From: Kytococcus sedentarius DSM 20547
Lineage (GTDB): Bacteria; Actinomycetota; Actinomycetes; Actinomycetales; Dermatophilaceae
Reading direction: 5' to 3'
Assembly (NCBI RefSeq): GCF_000023925.1
Contig: NC_013169.1
Span: forward strand, 496,001 to 560,000
Length of the DNA stretch: 64,000 nt
Both the position numbers and the translations under genes were made by a program. Positions within the stretch are counted from its first letter, which is position 1, and the number at the start of each line of letters is the position of its first letter. Positions 18,893-26,207 of the stretch are shown here, piece by piece. The notes under the pieces are model-generated. The model saw nothing but the letters and a program-made list of their open reading frames with translations, was not told the DNA's origin and searched no databases.

Positions 18893-19509
18893 GCTCCGCC
18901 AGCCTGGGCCGGGCCTGGCGCGACCGCGTCGACCTGCGTGCCGTGGTCCTCCTGACGAGCCTGTGGTTGCTGCTGTGGGGCTCCCTCGGGTGGCTCGACC
19001 TCATCGGCGGTGTGGTCGTCGCGGTGCTGGTGTGCCTGTTCTTCCCGCTGCCCCGGCTGGAGGTGCCCTTGGCCTTCCGCCCCGTGGCCCTGGCACGGCT
19101 GGGCGCGCACTTCGTGGGGGACCTGACGGTGGCCAGCGCCTCGGTGGCGTGGACGGTGTTCACGGCCCGCAGGCCCCCGAGCGGCACCCTGTTCGAGGTG
19201 CCGTTGCGCTCCACCGACGAGCTCTTCGTGGCCACCACGGCGGGTATGACCACCCTGGTGCCGGGCAGCGTGGTGCTGGACATCGACCGCAGCGTCGGCA
19301 CCCTGCTGGTCCACGGCTTCGCCGTCTACACCCCCGAGGAGCAACAGGCCTTCCGCCACCGGGTGTGGCGCCAGGAGGAGCTCCTGCTCAAGGCCCTGGA
19401 CCCGAAGTGCGAACAGGTGTTGGTCTGCGAGCCGGGCGAGCCGATCGCGGGCCAGTCCGCGCTCACCGGGCGCGTCCGGCGCGGTGCGTCCGAGGAAGGG
19501 GAGGAGTGA
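18889..19509 (+). CDS. mrpE: Mrp antiporter subunit E
   Basis: The 206-residue protein matches MnhE: N-terminal hydrophobic helices (VVLLTSLWLLLWGSLGWLDLIGGVVVAVLVCLFF) followed by the conserved cytoplasmic part with TLVPGSVVLDID and LLVHGF. The GTG start overlaps the mrpD stop (GTGA). A C-terminal basic/acidic tail follows the domain. The last base of its stop is the first base of the mrpF ATG. Confidence 0.9.
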   Translation: MSSASLGRAWRDRVDLRAVVLLTSLWLLLWGSLGWLDLIGGVVVAVLVCLFFPLPRLEVPLAFRPVALARLGAHFVGDLTVASASVAWTVFTARRPPSGTLFEVPLRSTDELFVATTAGMTTLVPGSVVLDIDRSVGTLLVHGFAVYTPEEQQAFRHRVWRQEELLLKALDPKCEQVLVCEPGEPIAGQSALTGRVRRGASEEGEE

Positions 19510-19799
19510 TGGCCGAGACCATCCTCATCTGGGGCGTCGGCATCGTGCTGGCGGTCTCCGGGGTGCTCACGCTGGCCCGGGTGGTCACGGGGCCGACGAT
19601 GCTCGACCGCGTGGTGGCGCTGGAGGTGCTGATGGGCATCCTCATCTGCTCGCTGGGCGTCGAGGCCGCGGTGCACCGTCACACGACCACGCTCCCGGTG
19701 TTGGTGTCCCTGTCGCTCATCGGCTTCCTGGGCTCGGTGAGCGTGGCGCGCTTCGTGCGCAAGCAGGACGCGCCTGTGTCGCAGGAGGTGGACCGGTGA
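19509..19799 (+). CDS. mrpF: Mrp antiporter subunit F
   Basis: The 96-residue three-helix protein shows the MnhF pattern RVVTGPTMLDRVVALEVLMG after the first helix. Its ATG overlaps the mrpE stop by one base and its stop overlaps the mrpG GTG by four. Confidence 0.9.
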   Translation: MAETILIWGVGIVLAVSGVLTLARVVTGPTMLDRVVALEVLMGILICSLGVEAAVHRHTTTLPVLVSLSLIGFLGSVSVARFVRKQDAPVSQEVDR

Positions 19800-20287
19800 G
19801 CCTGCTCGACCTGGCGGACGTCGTGGGGCTGTTGTGCCTGCTCGGCGGCGCGGTGCTGTGCCTGTCGGCAGCGGTCGGGCTGTGGCGCTTCAACGACCTG
19901 TTCAGCCGCATGCACGCCGGCAGCAAGCCCCAGGTGCTGGGGGTGCTGCTGGTCGCGCTGGGCATCGGCCTGCGCACCCGGGAGCTCGGCGACGTGGGCA
20001 TGTTGCTGGTGATGGCGGCCTGTCACCTGATCACCGTGCCCGTGGCTGCGCAGATGACCGGCCGCGCCGCGCTGCGCATCGGGCAGGCCGACTCCGAGGG
20101 GCCGGTGGTGCGGGCGTGGGAGGAGCGCATGGCCATGCTGGAGTCCCTCGAGGAGCAGGAGTCCCGGCTCCAGGAGGAGGACGCCGACGCCGGCCAGGAC
20201 CCGTGGGAGGCCTGGCGGGAGCCGGAGCGTGAGTCCGGCGCCGCGGAGCAGGACGAGCCCGCCCCGCAGGACGGCCCCCGGGCCTGA
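19796..20287 (+). CDS. mrpG: Mrp antiporter subunit G with acidic tail
   Basis: The first ~100 residues match MnhG/PhaG: three helices with VGLWRFNDLFSRMHAGSKPQ after the first. The remaining ~60 residues are a charged Glu-rich tail that relatives usually lack, echoing the acidic tail on MrpC. It is the last gene of the operon, with a GTG start overlapping mrpF. The next gene converges 21 bases on, and I see no clear hairpin there. Confidence 0.9.
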   Translation: MSLLDLADVVGLLCLLGGAVLCLSAAVGLWRFNDLFSRMHAGSKPQVLGVLLVALGIGLRTRELGDVGMLLVMAACHLITVPVAAQMTGRAALRIGQADSEGPVVRAWEERMAMLESLEEQESRLQEEDADAGQDPWEAWREPERESGAAEQDEPAPQDGPRA

Positions 20288-20308
20288 CCTCCCCGGGGCC
20301 CCGGCCGC

Positions 20309-20992
20309 TCAGCCCCCGAGCAGCCCGACCCCGTCGCCGGTGAGCGCCCCCTGGTGCCACGGCCGTCCGGTGGCGGCCATCAGCAGCTCGAGCAGTCGCC
20401 CGTGTACCTCCGGCCCCTCACCCACCGTGATGGCGGCGTCCGTCGCCACCAGGCGCACGCGGCGCATCTCGGCGGGGGCTCCCCCCATCGAGACCGGGGC
20501 CCGCAGCTGGTACGCGAGCGCCTGCTGCACGGCCGGAATGGGGTAGAAGTGGCGGATGCCCAGCGGGCGGCGGATGTCCTCTCCGTGGGCGATCTCCTCC
20601 ACCAGCCGGCTGGCCACCGGCGCCATCCAGGTGGGTGGTCCGCTGGTGCGCCCCGCCACCGAGCGCAGTGCGTCCAGCGTGGCGGCGGGGGTGGGACGAC
20701 GCTCGGCCTCGACGCCGGCCCGGTTCTGCCGGTCCAGGTCACCACGGGCGCGGACCATGCCCACGGTGAACCGCCAGGGTGTGGCGCGCGCGTTGTCGAT
20801 GAGGTGGGCGGCCACGTCGTGCACCGTCCACCCGTCGGCCAGGGAGGGCGTCTCCCACTGCTCGGGCGTCAGGCCCGCCAGGTCGTCGATGAGGGCGCGG
20901 CGTTCGGCGTGCACAAGGCGCCAGACGTCGTGGTCGGCCGGGCGGGGGCTGTCGGCCCTGAGGTGGGAACGGCGGCGGTGGGGCAGCTGCAT
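20309..20992 (-). CDS. Maleylpyruvate isomerase family (mycothiol-dependent DinB-like) protein
   Basis: The 227-residue product has the DinB-like four-helix metal-binding domain of the MDMPI family (LADGWTVHDVAAHLIDNA with the conserved histidine; VEEIAHGEDIRRPLG with H and E). The family comprises thiol-dependent isomerases and transferases using mycothiol in actinobacteria. The substrate is unknown. Its promoter side faces the first copy of the 50-bp direct repeat at 21052, where the original neighbour would have been the SDR gene now at 24188. Confidence 0.78.
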   Translation of the reverse strand: MQLPHRRRSHLRADSPRPADHDVWRLVHAERRALIDDLAGLTPEQWETPSLADGWTVHDVAAHLIDNARATPWRFTVGMVRARGDLDRQNRAGVEAERRPTPAATLDALRSVAGRTSGPPTWMAPVASRLVEEIAHGEDIRRPLGIRHFYPIPAVQQALAYQLRAPVSMGGAPAEMRRVRLVATDAAITVGEGPEVHGRLLELLMAATGRPWHQGALTGDGVGLLGG

Positions 20993-21051
20993 GGGCTCAG
21001 TCTCGCGCAGGGCACAGACAGTTCGGGCTCATCAGGCGAGTGTCCGGTCCC

Positions 21052-21101
21052 CGTCGTCAGCGCAGGTGGCTGGCGCCGTTGAAGTCCACGACCGTGCCGG
21101 A
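21052..21101. repeat. 50-bp direct repeat, left copy
   Basis: This 50-base segment is identical to 24183-24232. On the minus strand it encodes the last 14 codons and the TGA of the SDR gene at 24188-24991. It is a duplicated gene end marking the left edge of the inserted ABC cassette, as expected for an integration att site or recombination between short homologies. Confidence 0.9.
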
Positions 21102-21136
21102 TCCTCTCCGGGGCTCGGAGGCGAACAGGTCGCGGT

Positions 21137-21688
21137 TCAGGATCTGCGGCGAACAGCCACGGCAACCAAGCCCGCAGCGAACACGATCGCGGACGCCGCC
21201 ACCGCCAGGGCGACCGGGGTCTCGGCGTGAATCAGGGCCGCCGTGGGGCTGAACACGAACCGAGCGGTGTACAGAGCCAGGGAGCAGACCACGGTGATCA
21301 GAGCGCTTGTGGCGGGGGACACCCACCGCATCAGCACGCTGGCCAGGCCGGCGGAGAAGGCGAGGTTCCACAGGAGAAACAAGGCGCCGCGCAGGCTGCC
21401 TTCACCACCCAGCGCGAAGATGAGCGTCGCCGTCATGCCGATCGACAGGCCGGTCACTGCGGCCACCCATGCTGCATCGAGCACACCCGAGGGCCGCTGG
21501 GCGCGCACCTCGCGCGGATCGTCGCGAGAGGCCAGTGACCACGCCAAGGCGACTGGCAGTGCGAGCGTGAGGAACTGCCAGATGTCCAGCCGGGTGGTTG
21601 TGTGCGCCAGGGTCAGGAGGCCGGGAATCGCGAGTCCGCCCACCAGCAGTGTCACCACTCCACCGCGGGAACGCCACCACCATGTCAT
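21137..21688 (-). CDS. Polytopic membrane protein of ABC cassette
   Basis: The 183-residue protein has about five or six hydrophobic helices and ends in a basic tail (AVRRRS). It begins MTWWWRS. The ATG at 21688 overlaps the stop of the upstream permease gene (ATGA), so the two are coupled. No named domain is recognised. Its position and composition suggest it is a second membrane subunit of the ABC exporter. Confidence 0.65.
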   Translation of the reverse strand: MTWWWRSRGGVVTLLVGGLAIPGLLTLAHTTTRLDIWQFLTLALPVALAWSLASRDDPREVRAQRPSGVLDAAWVAAVTGLSIGMTATLIFALGGEGSLRGALFLLWNLAFSAGLASVLMRWVSPATSALITVVCSLALYTARFVFSPTAALIHAETPVALAVAASAIVFAAGLVAVAVRRRS

Positions 21689-22884
21689 CGAGCGCACTCC
21701 GCGACGGTGAGCAGGTCCCTCTGGGCCCGGGCGATCAGCTGGTCCACCGGTTGTCGGCTCAACTCGCGCATGGACTGGGGCGGCTTCTCGTAGGGGTAGA
21801 TGTCCTTCAGTTCGTGCCCGGCTGCCAAGGCCATGGCGACTGCCGCACTCCGAAGGCCGGTCTTGCCGCACTTCTCGCGGCCAGCCTGCTGGGCCAAGCT
21901 GATGTAGGCGGCATTGGTCACCATCGGGGCTTCCGAGAGGTCCCTGCGATATCCCAGCGGTCCCGCACCGTCACCCTCGTGCTCGCTGATCCGGTCGCTG
22001 AGGGCCGGCGCGCCGTGCTCCGTCAAGGTCTGCTGGGCCTGCGCCAGGGCCTGTGAGACCTGGGGGAGTCGGTCCTGGTGCTCAGGCCACAGGCACACCG
22101 TCGGGTGGCCCTCCTGGCAGACGAGGGGATCGGTGCGGGGCACGGACATCACGTACTCGTCGCTCCCGGTCGAGTTGATGGCCAGGGCACTGGCGGCCCC
22201 GCCAGCGACCGCGAGGCTGGCGAGCAGCCCCGCCCAACGGCGGGCAGAGAGCAACCCGGCGGCCACGCATCCGACCGCCAGCAGGCCGTAGAACAGGGCG
22301 CCCGTGGCCATGAACCCCCACCCGGGGGCCGTGTCCGTGGCGCAACACCCGGTCTGCACGCCGGGCAGCTGCCGAAGCCAAGGGGTCGTCATGGCTGGGA
22401 GGAACGCGTAGAAGAGGTGTACCGCGACCGCCAGGACGGGGGCCGCCAGCCGCTGCCCCGTGCTGCCGACGAGCACTCCCACCAGGCCCCACGTGACCAG
22501 GGCGGCGAGGTTGAGGCCGGCCATTGCCCAGGTGGCCGGAGAGGGCAACGCGCCAGCCTTGACGATCAACCCCCACGCCAGGGCGGAGGAATACACAACG
22601 GCCGGAATGGCGACAGCGGGCCAGACCGCCCGGAGGACGCCGGCCCACCACGAGCGTCCGGCGCGGTGTCTGGAGACGTACTCGGCAATCTCTGCGGTGA
22701 GGTAGGCGGCACCTGCGGCAGTCAGGGGAGCCAGGGCGCGCAGGGTGAAGTCGATGCGGGAGAAGACATCCGCCGTGTAGGAGTGGGGGAACCGTGTCCC
22801 GGCGATGAACAGGACGGTGCCGCCCACGGCCAGCAACGCCAACCACGGGGCCCGGGACCAGCGGAGGGTTGTCAGGGCCTTCAT
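21685..22884 (-). CDS. ABC-type permease with extracytoplasmic domain
   Basis: The 399-residue protein has about six to eight membrane helices in residues 1-250, then a soluble C-terminal domain. The latter opens with a cysteine-containing stretch (DPLVCQEGHPTVCLWPEH) seen in permeases paired with small secreted actinobacterial proteins, and has another cysteine (REKCGKTG). The ATG overlaps the ATPase stop by four bases. The protein is therefore the membrane partner of the adjacent ATPase. Function is inferred from context. Confidence 0.68.
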   Translation of the reverse strand: MKALTTLRWSRAPWLALLAVGGTVLFIAGTRFPHSYTADVFSRIDFTLRALAPLTAAGAAYLTAEIAEYVSRHRAGRSWWAGVLRAVWPAVAIPAVVYSSALAWGLIVKAGALPSPATWAMAGLNLAALVTWGLVGVLVGSTGQRLAAPVLAVAVHLFYAFLPAMTTPWLRQLPGVQTGCCATDTAPGWGFMATGALFYGLLAVGCVAAGLLSARRWAGLLASLAVAGGAASALAINSTGSDEYVMSVPRTDPLVCQEGHPTVCLWPEHQDRLPQVSQALAQAQQTLTEHGAPALSDRISEHEGDGAGPLGYRRDLSEAPMVTNAAYISLAQQAGREKCGKTGLRSAAVAMALAAGHELKDIYPYEKPPQSMRELSRQPVDQLIARAQRDLLTVAECAR

Positions 22885-23600
22885 GCAGCGTTCTCCATGA
22901 TCTGGGCGTACGCCAGCTCGATGGTGTGGGCACCCGTCCGCTCGAGCAGTTCCTCCGGGGAGCCATCAAAGACGAAGCGCCCAGAGTCAAGGATGCACAC
23001 ACGGGTGAAGGCCTCGGCGATGTCGTGCGTCTCGTGGGTGCTGACCACCACCGTGTTCTCCGGCGGAAGGTCGGCCAGCACGCGGCGGAAACGGGCCCGT
23101 TGAGCGGGGTCGAGACCCGCGGTGGGCTCGTCCAGGAGCAGCACCCCAGTGCGCCTGACCAGCGACTCGGCCAGCCCCAGACGCCGCAACTGTCCGCCCG
23201 AGAGTGCCTTGGACCGCGTGGCGGCCTGGTCGGTCAGACCTACTGCTACCAGGGCGCCGTCGGCTCGCTGTTCGGCCTCGGAGGTGGGGAGCCCCGCGAG
23301 CCACCCGGCATAGGCGACCTGCTCGCGACAGGACAGTCGGGGGACGGCCGTGATCTGCTGCGGCATGAGAGCGACGGCTTCAGCCAGCTCCTGCGGTGTG
23401 GCGGCCTCGTGCTCGTGGGTGGCGACACGACCACCCCGTGGGCGCAGGAGGCCTGCGCAGGTCTTCATCAGTGAGGTCTTTCCGGCTCCGTTGGGGCCGA
23501 GCAGCACCACACGGTCCCCAGGGCGCAACGTCCAGTCGAGCTCCTCGAAGACCACTTTCCTGCGGTACCCCACGGAGATGTTCTCAGCGCGCAGAGTCAT
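22881..23600 (-). CDS. ABC transporter ATPase
   Basis: The 239-residue ATPase has all motifs: Walker A GPNGAGKTSLMK, Q-loop MPQQ, signature LSGGQLRRLGLAESL, Walker B VLLLDEPTAGLDP and the H-loop STHETHD. An AGGGAG Shine-Dalgarno precedes the ATG at 23600. It is coupled to the permease downstream and lies 63 bases after the small secreted protein gene. This is an exporter-type ATPase of the bacteriocin/lantibiotic-immunity size class. Confidence 0.88.
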   Translation of the reverse strand: MTLRAENISVGYRRKVVFEELDWTLRPGDRVVLLGPNGAGKTSLMKTCAGLLRPRGGRVATHEHEAATPQELAEAVALMPQQITAVPRLSCREQVAYAGWLAGLPTSEAEQRADGALVAVGLTDQAATRSKALSGGQLRRLGLAESLVRRTGVLLLDEPTAGLDPAQRARFRRVLADLPPENTVVVSTHETHDIAEAFTRVCILDSGRFVFDGSPEELLERTGAHTIELAYAQIMENAA

Positions 23601-23663
23601 GAGTCTCCCTTCAACGGCCAGTGTGGGCCGCGCGGCGGCGCGACCCACACTCTGGATGAGTCG

Positions 23664-24032
23664 TCACCAAGAGACGCGCACGATGCCGACGTCGATGTAG
23701 CTACCGCTCTCGAGCTTGAAGCGGTAGTCGTCCGCCGGCATGTCACCCCACATCCCGGTGCGCCCACCACAGAGCACTCGGGTGCCGTAGTTGGGGTCGA
23801 TGCCGAACTGCTGGCGGTACACGCCCACCTCTTGGCGGCTCCTGTCGCAGCTGCCGAAGTAGATCTTCGTGTCAACGTTGTCGTGGTCATAGTCGTGCCA
23901 GACCTGGGACAAGAAGCCTGCCTGGGCGCCCTGAATGAACGACGTGAAGCCCCCCGCTTCTGCTGCGGCGGGGGCGATGGCGAGGGTGGTGAGAGCTAGT
24001 GCGGCGGCTCCGGCGCGCATCGGCGACTTCAT
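23664..24032 (-). CDS. Small secreted protein, bacteriocin-like context
   Basis: The 122-residue protein has a Sec signal peptide (MKSPMRAGAAALALTTLAIAPAAAEA). The mature part has about 96 residues, two cysteines (FGSCDRS and VLCGGR) that could pair, and many aromatic and acidic residues, ending RVSW. An AGGAG Shine-Dalgarno lies eight bases before the ATG. No named domain is recognised. It is the first gene of the cassette, upstream of the ABC ATPase, an arrangement shared with lactococcin-972-like bacteriocin loci; homology to that family is not evident. Confidence 0.65.
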   Translation of the reverse strand: MKSPMRAGAAALALTTLAIAPAAAEAGGFTSFIQGAQAGFLSQVWHDYDHDNVDTKIYFGSCDRSRQEVGVYRQQFGIDPNYGTRVLCGGRTGMWGDMPADDYRFKLESGSYIDVGIVRVSW

Positions 24033-24182
24033 GATCTGCTCCTGAACGTGTGTGCGGGTCGGGCTGATCCCCCCCCCGTCGGGTTCACACTCCCATGGGG
24101 ACGTTCGTCCTGGGTGAACAGCAGGTCACGATGTGCCCAAGAGTTGGTCAAGAAATGCCTGACGGTGCAGTCAGGGGGTTGA

Positions 24183-24232
24183 CGTCGTCAGCGCAGGTGG
24201 CTGGCGCCGTTGAAGTCCACGACCGTGCCGGA
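24183..24232. repeat. 50-bp direct repeat, right copy
   Basis: This copy is the genuine 3' end of the intact SDR gene. It matches 21052-21101 base for base. The unit from one repeat start to the next is 3131 bases and contains exactly the four-gene cassette. Confidence 0.9.
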
Positions 24233-24991
24233 GGCCCACTCGGCACCCGGGTCCGCGAGGGCCACCACGGCCGCGGCGACCTCCTGCGCCCGCGCCACGC
24301 GGCCGAACGGGCTCTGGGTGCGCAGGCCCTCACCGGCCTCGGTGGCGAGGAGGTCGCGCGTCATGTCGGTCTCGATGAAGCCGGGGGCCAGGGTCGTGAC
24401 GGCGATGCCGTGGCGCCCCAGCCGGACGGCCATGGACTGCCCGAAGGCGTGCAGCCCCGCCTTGCTGGCACCGTAGGCCGGGATGTCCGGCTCGCCGCGC
24501 ACAGCGCCGCGGCTGCCGATGTTGACGATGCGGCCCGTCGGCAGGCCGTCGGCCGGCGGGGTGTCGATCATGTGGCGGGCCACCTGGTGGGTGAGCGCTG
24601 CCGGGCCGATGAGGTTGGTGGCCAGGGTCTGCTGCCAGATGGCCACCCAGTCGTCGTAGTCGGTGTCCTCCAGCGGGTGGTCGCCGCGGCGGCCGCGCCC
24701 CTCATCGGGTGGGGTGGCCAGGGCGGCGTTGTTCACCAGCACGTCGATGCGGCCCAGGTGGGCGATGGCGTCGCGCGCGAGCTGCTCCACCGCATCGGGG
24801 TCGGCCACATCGGCGGACAGCACGGTGTGGCCGGTGCCGGGCAGGGCCTCGCACACGGCCCGGGCGGCGTCCTGGTTGCGGTGGCAGTGCACCACCACCC
24901 GGTCACCTCGCTCGGCGAAGGCACGGGCGGTGGCGGCGCCGACGCCGCGGGAGGAGCCGGTGACCAGGATGCCTCGGGAGGGAGTGCTCAT
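24188..24991 (-). CDS. SDR-family oxidoreductase
   Basis: The 267-residue protein is a classical short-chain dehydrogenase. It has TGSSRGVG near the N-terminus (cofactor-binding glycines), NNAA, a catalytic Ser/Tyr/Lys set (IGSRG, then YGASK) and a C-terminal GTVVDFNGASHLR close to FabG-like enzymes. NADP(H) is likely from the early SSRG pattern. Its last 14 codons are duplicated at 21052, marking it as the target of an insertion that kept the gene intact. Confidence 0.87.
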   Translation of the reverse strand: MSTPSRGILVTGSSRGVGAATARAFAERGDRVVVHCHRNQDAARAVCEALPGTGHTVLSADVADPDAVEQLARDAIAHLGRIDVLVNNAALATPPDEGRGRRGDHPLEDTDYDDWVAIWQQTLATNLIGPAALTHQVARHMIDTPPADGLPTGRIVNIGSRGAVRGEPDIPAYGASKAGLHAFGQSMAVRLGRHGIAVTTLAPGFIETDMTRDLLATEAGEGLRTQSPFGRVARAQEVAAAVVALADPGAEWASGTVVDFNGASHLR

Positions 24992-25293
24992 GCCCTCAGC
25001 CTGTCACCCTGCCAGGGGGAGCTCCACGGGCCGTCCGCCACCGCCGCAGTTCAGCACCGCCGAGGCGTCCCCGAACACGTGGGTGAGCCGACAACGAGGC
25101 GGCACTGTAGGTTCTCGCACCGAGTGTCACGGAGACCCGGCGCTGACTAGGCCATTGACACAGTGCTGTCGCGGGACTCATCTCATGTTCGTGTCCAAAT
25201 CCTCGGACACCACTCATGGGGCCCTGCGCCAGTGGCTCTGGCCGGGGAGATGCGGATAGCGCTGCCACGGCAAGTCTGTGTGAAGATCCCGCC
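24992..25293. other. Non-coding gap at island boundary
   Basis: This 302-base gap separates the divergent SDR and PLD-like genes. A TTGACA hexamer at about 25155 is followed after 17 bases by a weak TCATCT, so it is at best a poor promoter candidate for the rightward gene. Composition drops in GC from about 25150 onward, marking the start of the accessory island. No gene or hairpin stands out. Confidence 0.4.
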
Positions 25294-26052
25294 ATGGAGG
25301 TCATGAATCAGGAGCAGCACAGGGTGCTGGGTTCTGTGGCGGCAGCCAACGCGGGCGGCTACCGGCCCGTTGAGAGCGAGGTCAAGCTGTGGCTCGCCTC
25401 CCCGGTGCCGGCGGAGGCCTCACTGGTGTCAGTGCTGCCGACGGGGTGGAACAAGCAATGGATGCGCGTTGACGAGGGGATCGTGAAGCATCTGATCCGC
25501 ATTCAGTGGCTTCAGAAGGTCGGGGGCGGAGTAGAAGTCACCCCGTTGGGGAAATCGCTGCTCCGCTGGGCGGAAGCTGCCAGTTCTGATGCCGGTCAGG
25601 TTGTCACCCTGGACCATCGTGACCCGCTCTCCTATGCGGTCCTGATTGGGGAGCTCGCCGCAGCTGGTCGCGCAACGCTCGTCGATCCATACCTTGACCT
25701 CAACGGGTTGGTGGATGTTGCACGAAACACCAGCATCGACAGGGTGCTGGTGGGGGAGAAGGACAGTCGGAAGAAAGCGGCTCTTACGACCTTGGTAGAT
25801 AGCAACCAAGGGCTGCAGGTGGACGTTCGCTCACAGCCGGATCTCCATGACCGTCTCCTGGTAGCGGACGACGGGAGAGTATGGACCATTGGGGCTTCAC
25901 TGAATACAGTCTCGCGGCGCACCGCGTTCACCATCATGACGCCACTCCCACAGAAGGCGGCACAGGTGATCGGAGATGAGGTTCGCTCCTGGTGGGGCAA
26001 AGGCACTCCCCTCGTACGGGAAGGTGACCCCAACGAGAGCAGCGACGGATGA
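25294..26052 (+). CDS. Winged-helix plus PLD-like phosphodiesterase-fold protein
   Basis: The 252-residue protein has an N-terminal helix-rich part that looks like a winged helix (VDEGIVKHLIRIQWLQKVGGGVEVTPLGKSLL). The C-terminal part resembles a single phospholipase-D-like half, with LHDRLLVADDGRVWTIGASLN: a histidine followed by R instead of the HxK lysine, then the GxS/N element. ATG at 25294 is used; the ATG at 25303 is possible. It lies 130 bases upstream of a truncated cyclase gene on the same strand and may belong to the same defence locus. A nuclease role is conjecture, since the HxK motif is altered. Confidence 0.6.
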   Translation: MEVMNQEQHRVLGSVAAANAGGYRPVESEVKLWLASPVPAEASLVSVLPTGWNKQWMRVDEGIVKHLIRIQWLQKVGGGVEVTPLGKSLLRWAEAASSDAGQVVTLDHRDPLSYAVLIGELAAAGRATLVDPYLDLNGLVDVARNTSIDRVLVGEKDSRKKAALTTLVDSNQGLQVDVRSQPDLHDRLLVADDGRVWTIGASLNTVSRRTAFTIMTPLPQKAAQVIGDEVRSWWGKGTPLVREGDPNESSDG

Positions 26053-26181
26053 TCTAGGGCGTGGTTTCTTCCCGCGGCTTGGTCACGGCCGGACACTCGC
26101 CCCATCAAGTGCAGAACCCGGGGGGTTGTCGACACGGCGTAAGATCCTCGAGCGCAGCAGTCGACCAGGGAGGACATCGCA

Positions 26182-26207
26182 GTGGGCAAGGGCTTTGAGA
26201 TCAATAG
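26182..26207 (+). pseudogene. 5' fragment of a nucleotidyl-cyclase gene
   Basis: A GGGAGG Shine-Dalgarno sits eight bases before a GTG that opens GTG-GGC-AAG (VGKGFEIN), and the frame is cut by the first ISL3-family copy at 26208. The continuation is proposed at 31909, where a cyclase C-terminal fragment begins exactly at the end of the second IS copy. The middle ~100 codons are not found in between. Pairing the fragments is inference from position, strand and IS edges. Confidence 0.5.

Noticed and set aside
23664-24032. Assignment of the small secreted protein to lactococcin 972
   Set aside because: Operon layout is similar, but the mature sequence lacks the Gly/Tyr/His-rich hairpin pattern of that family.
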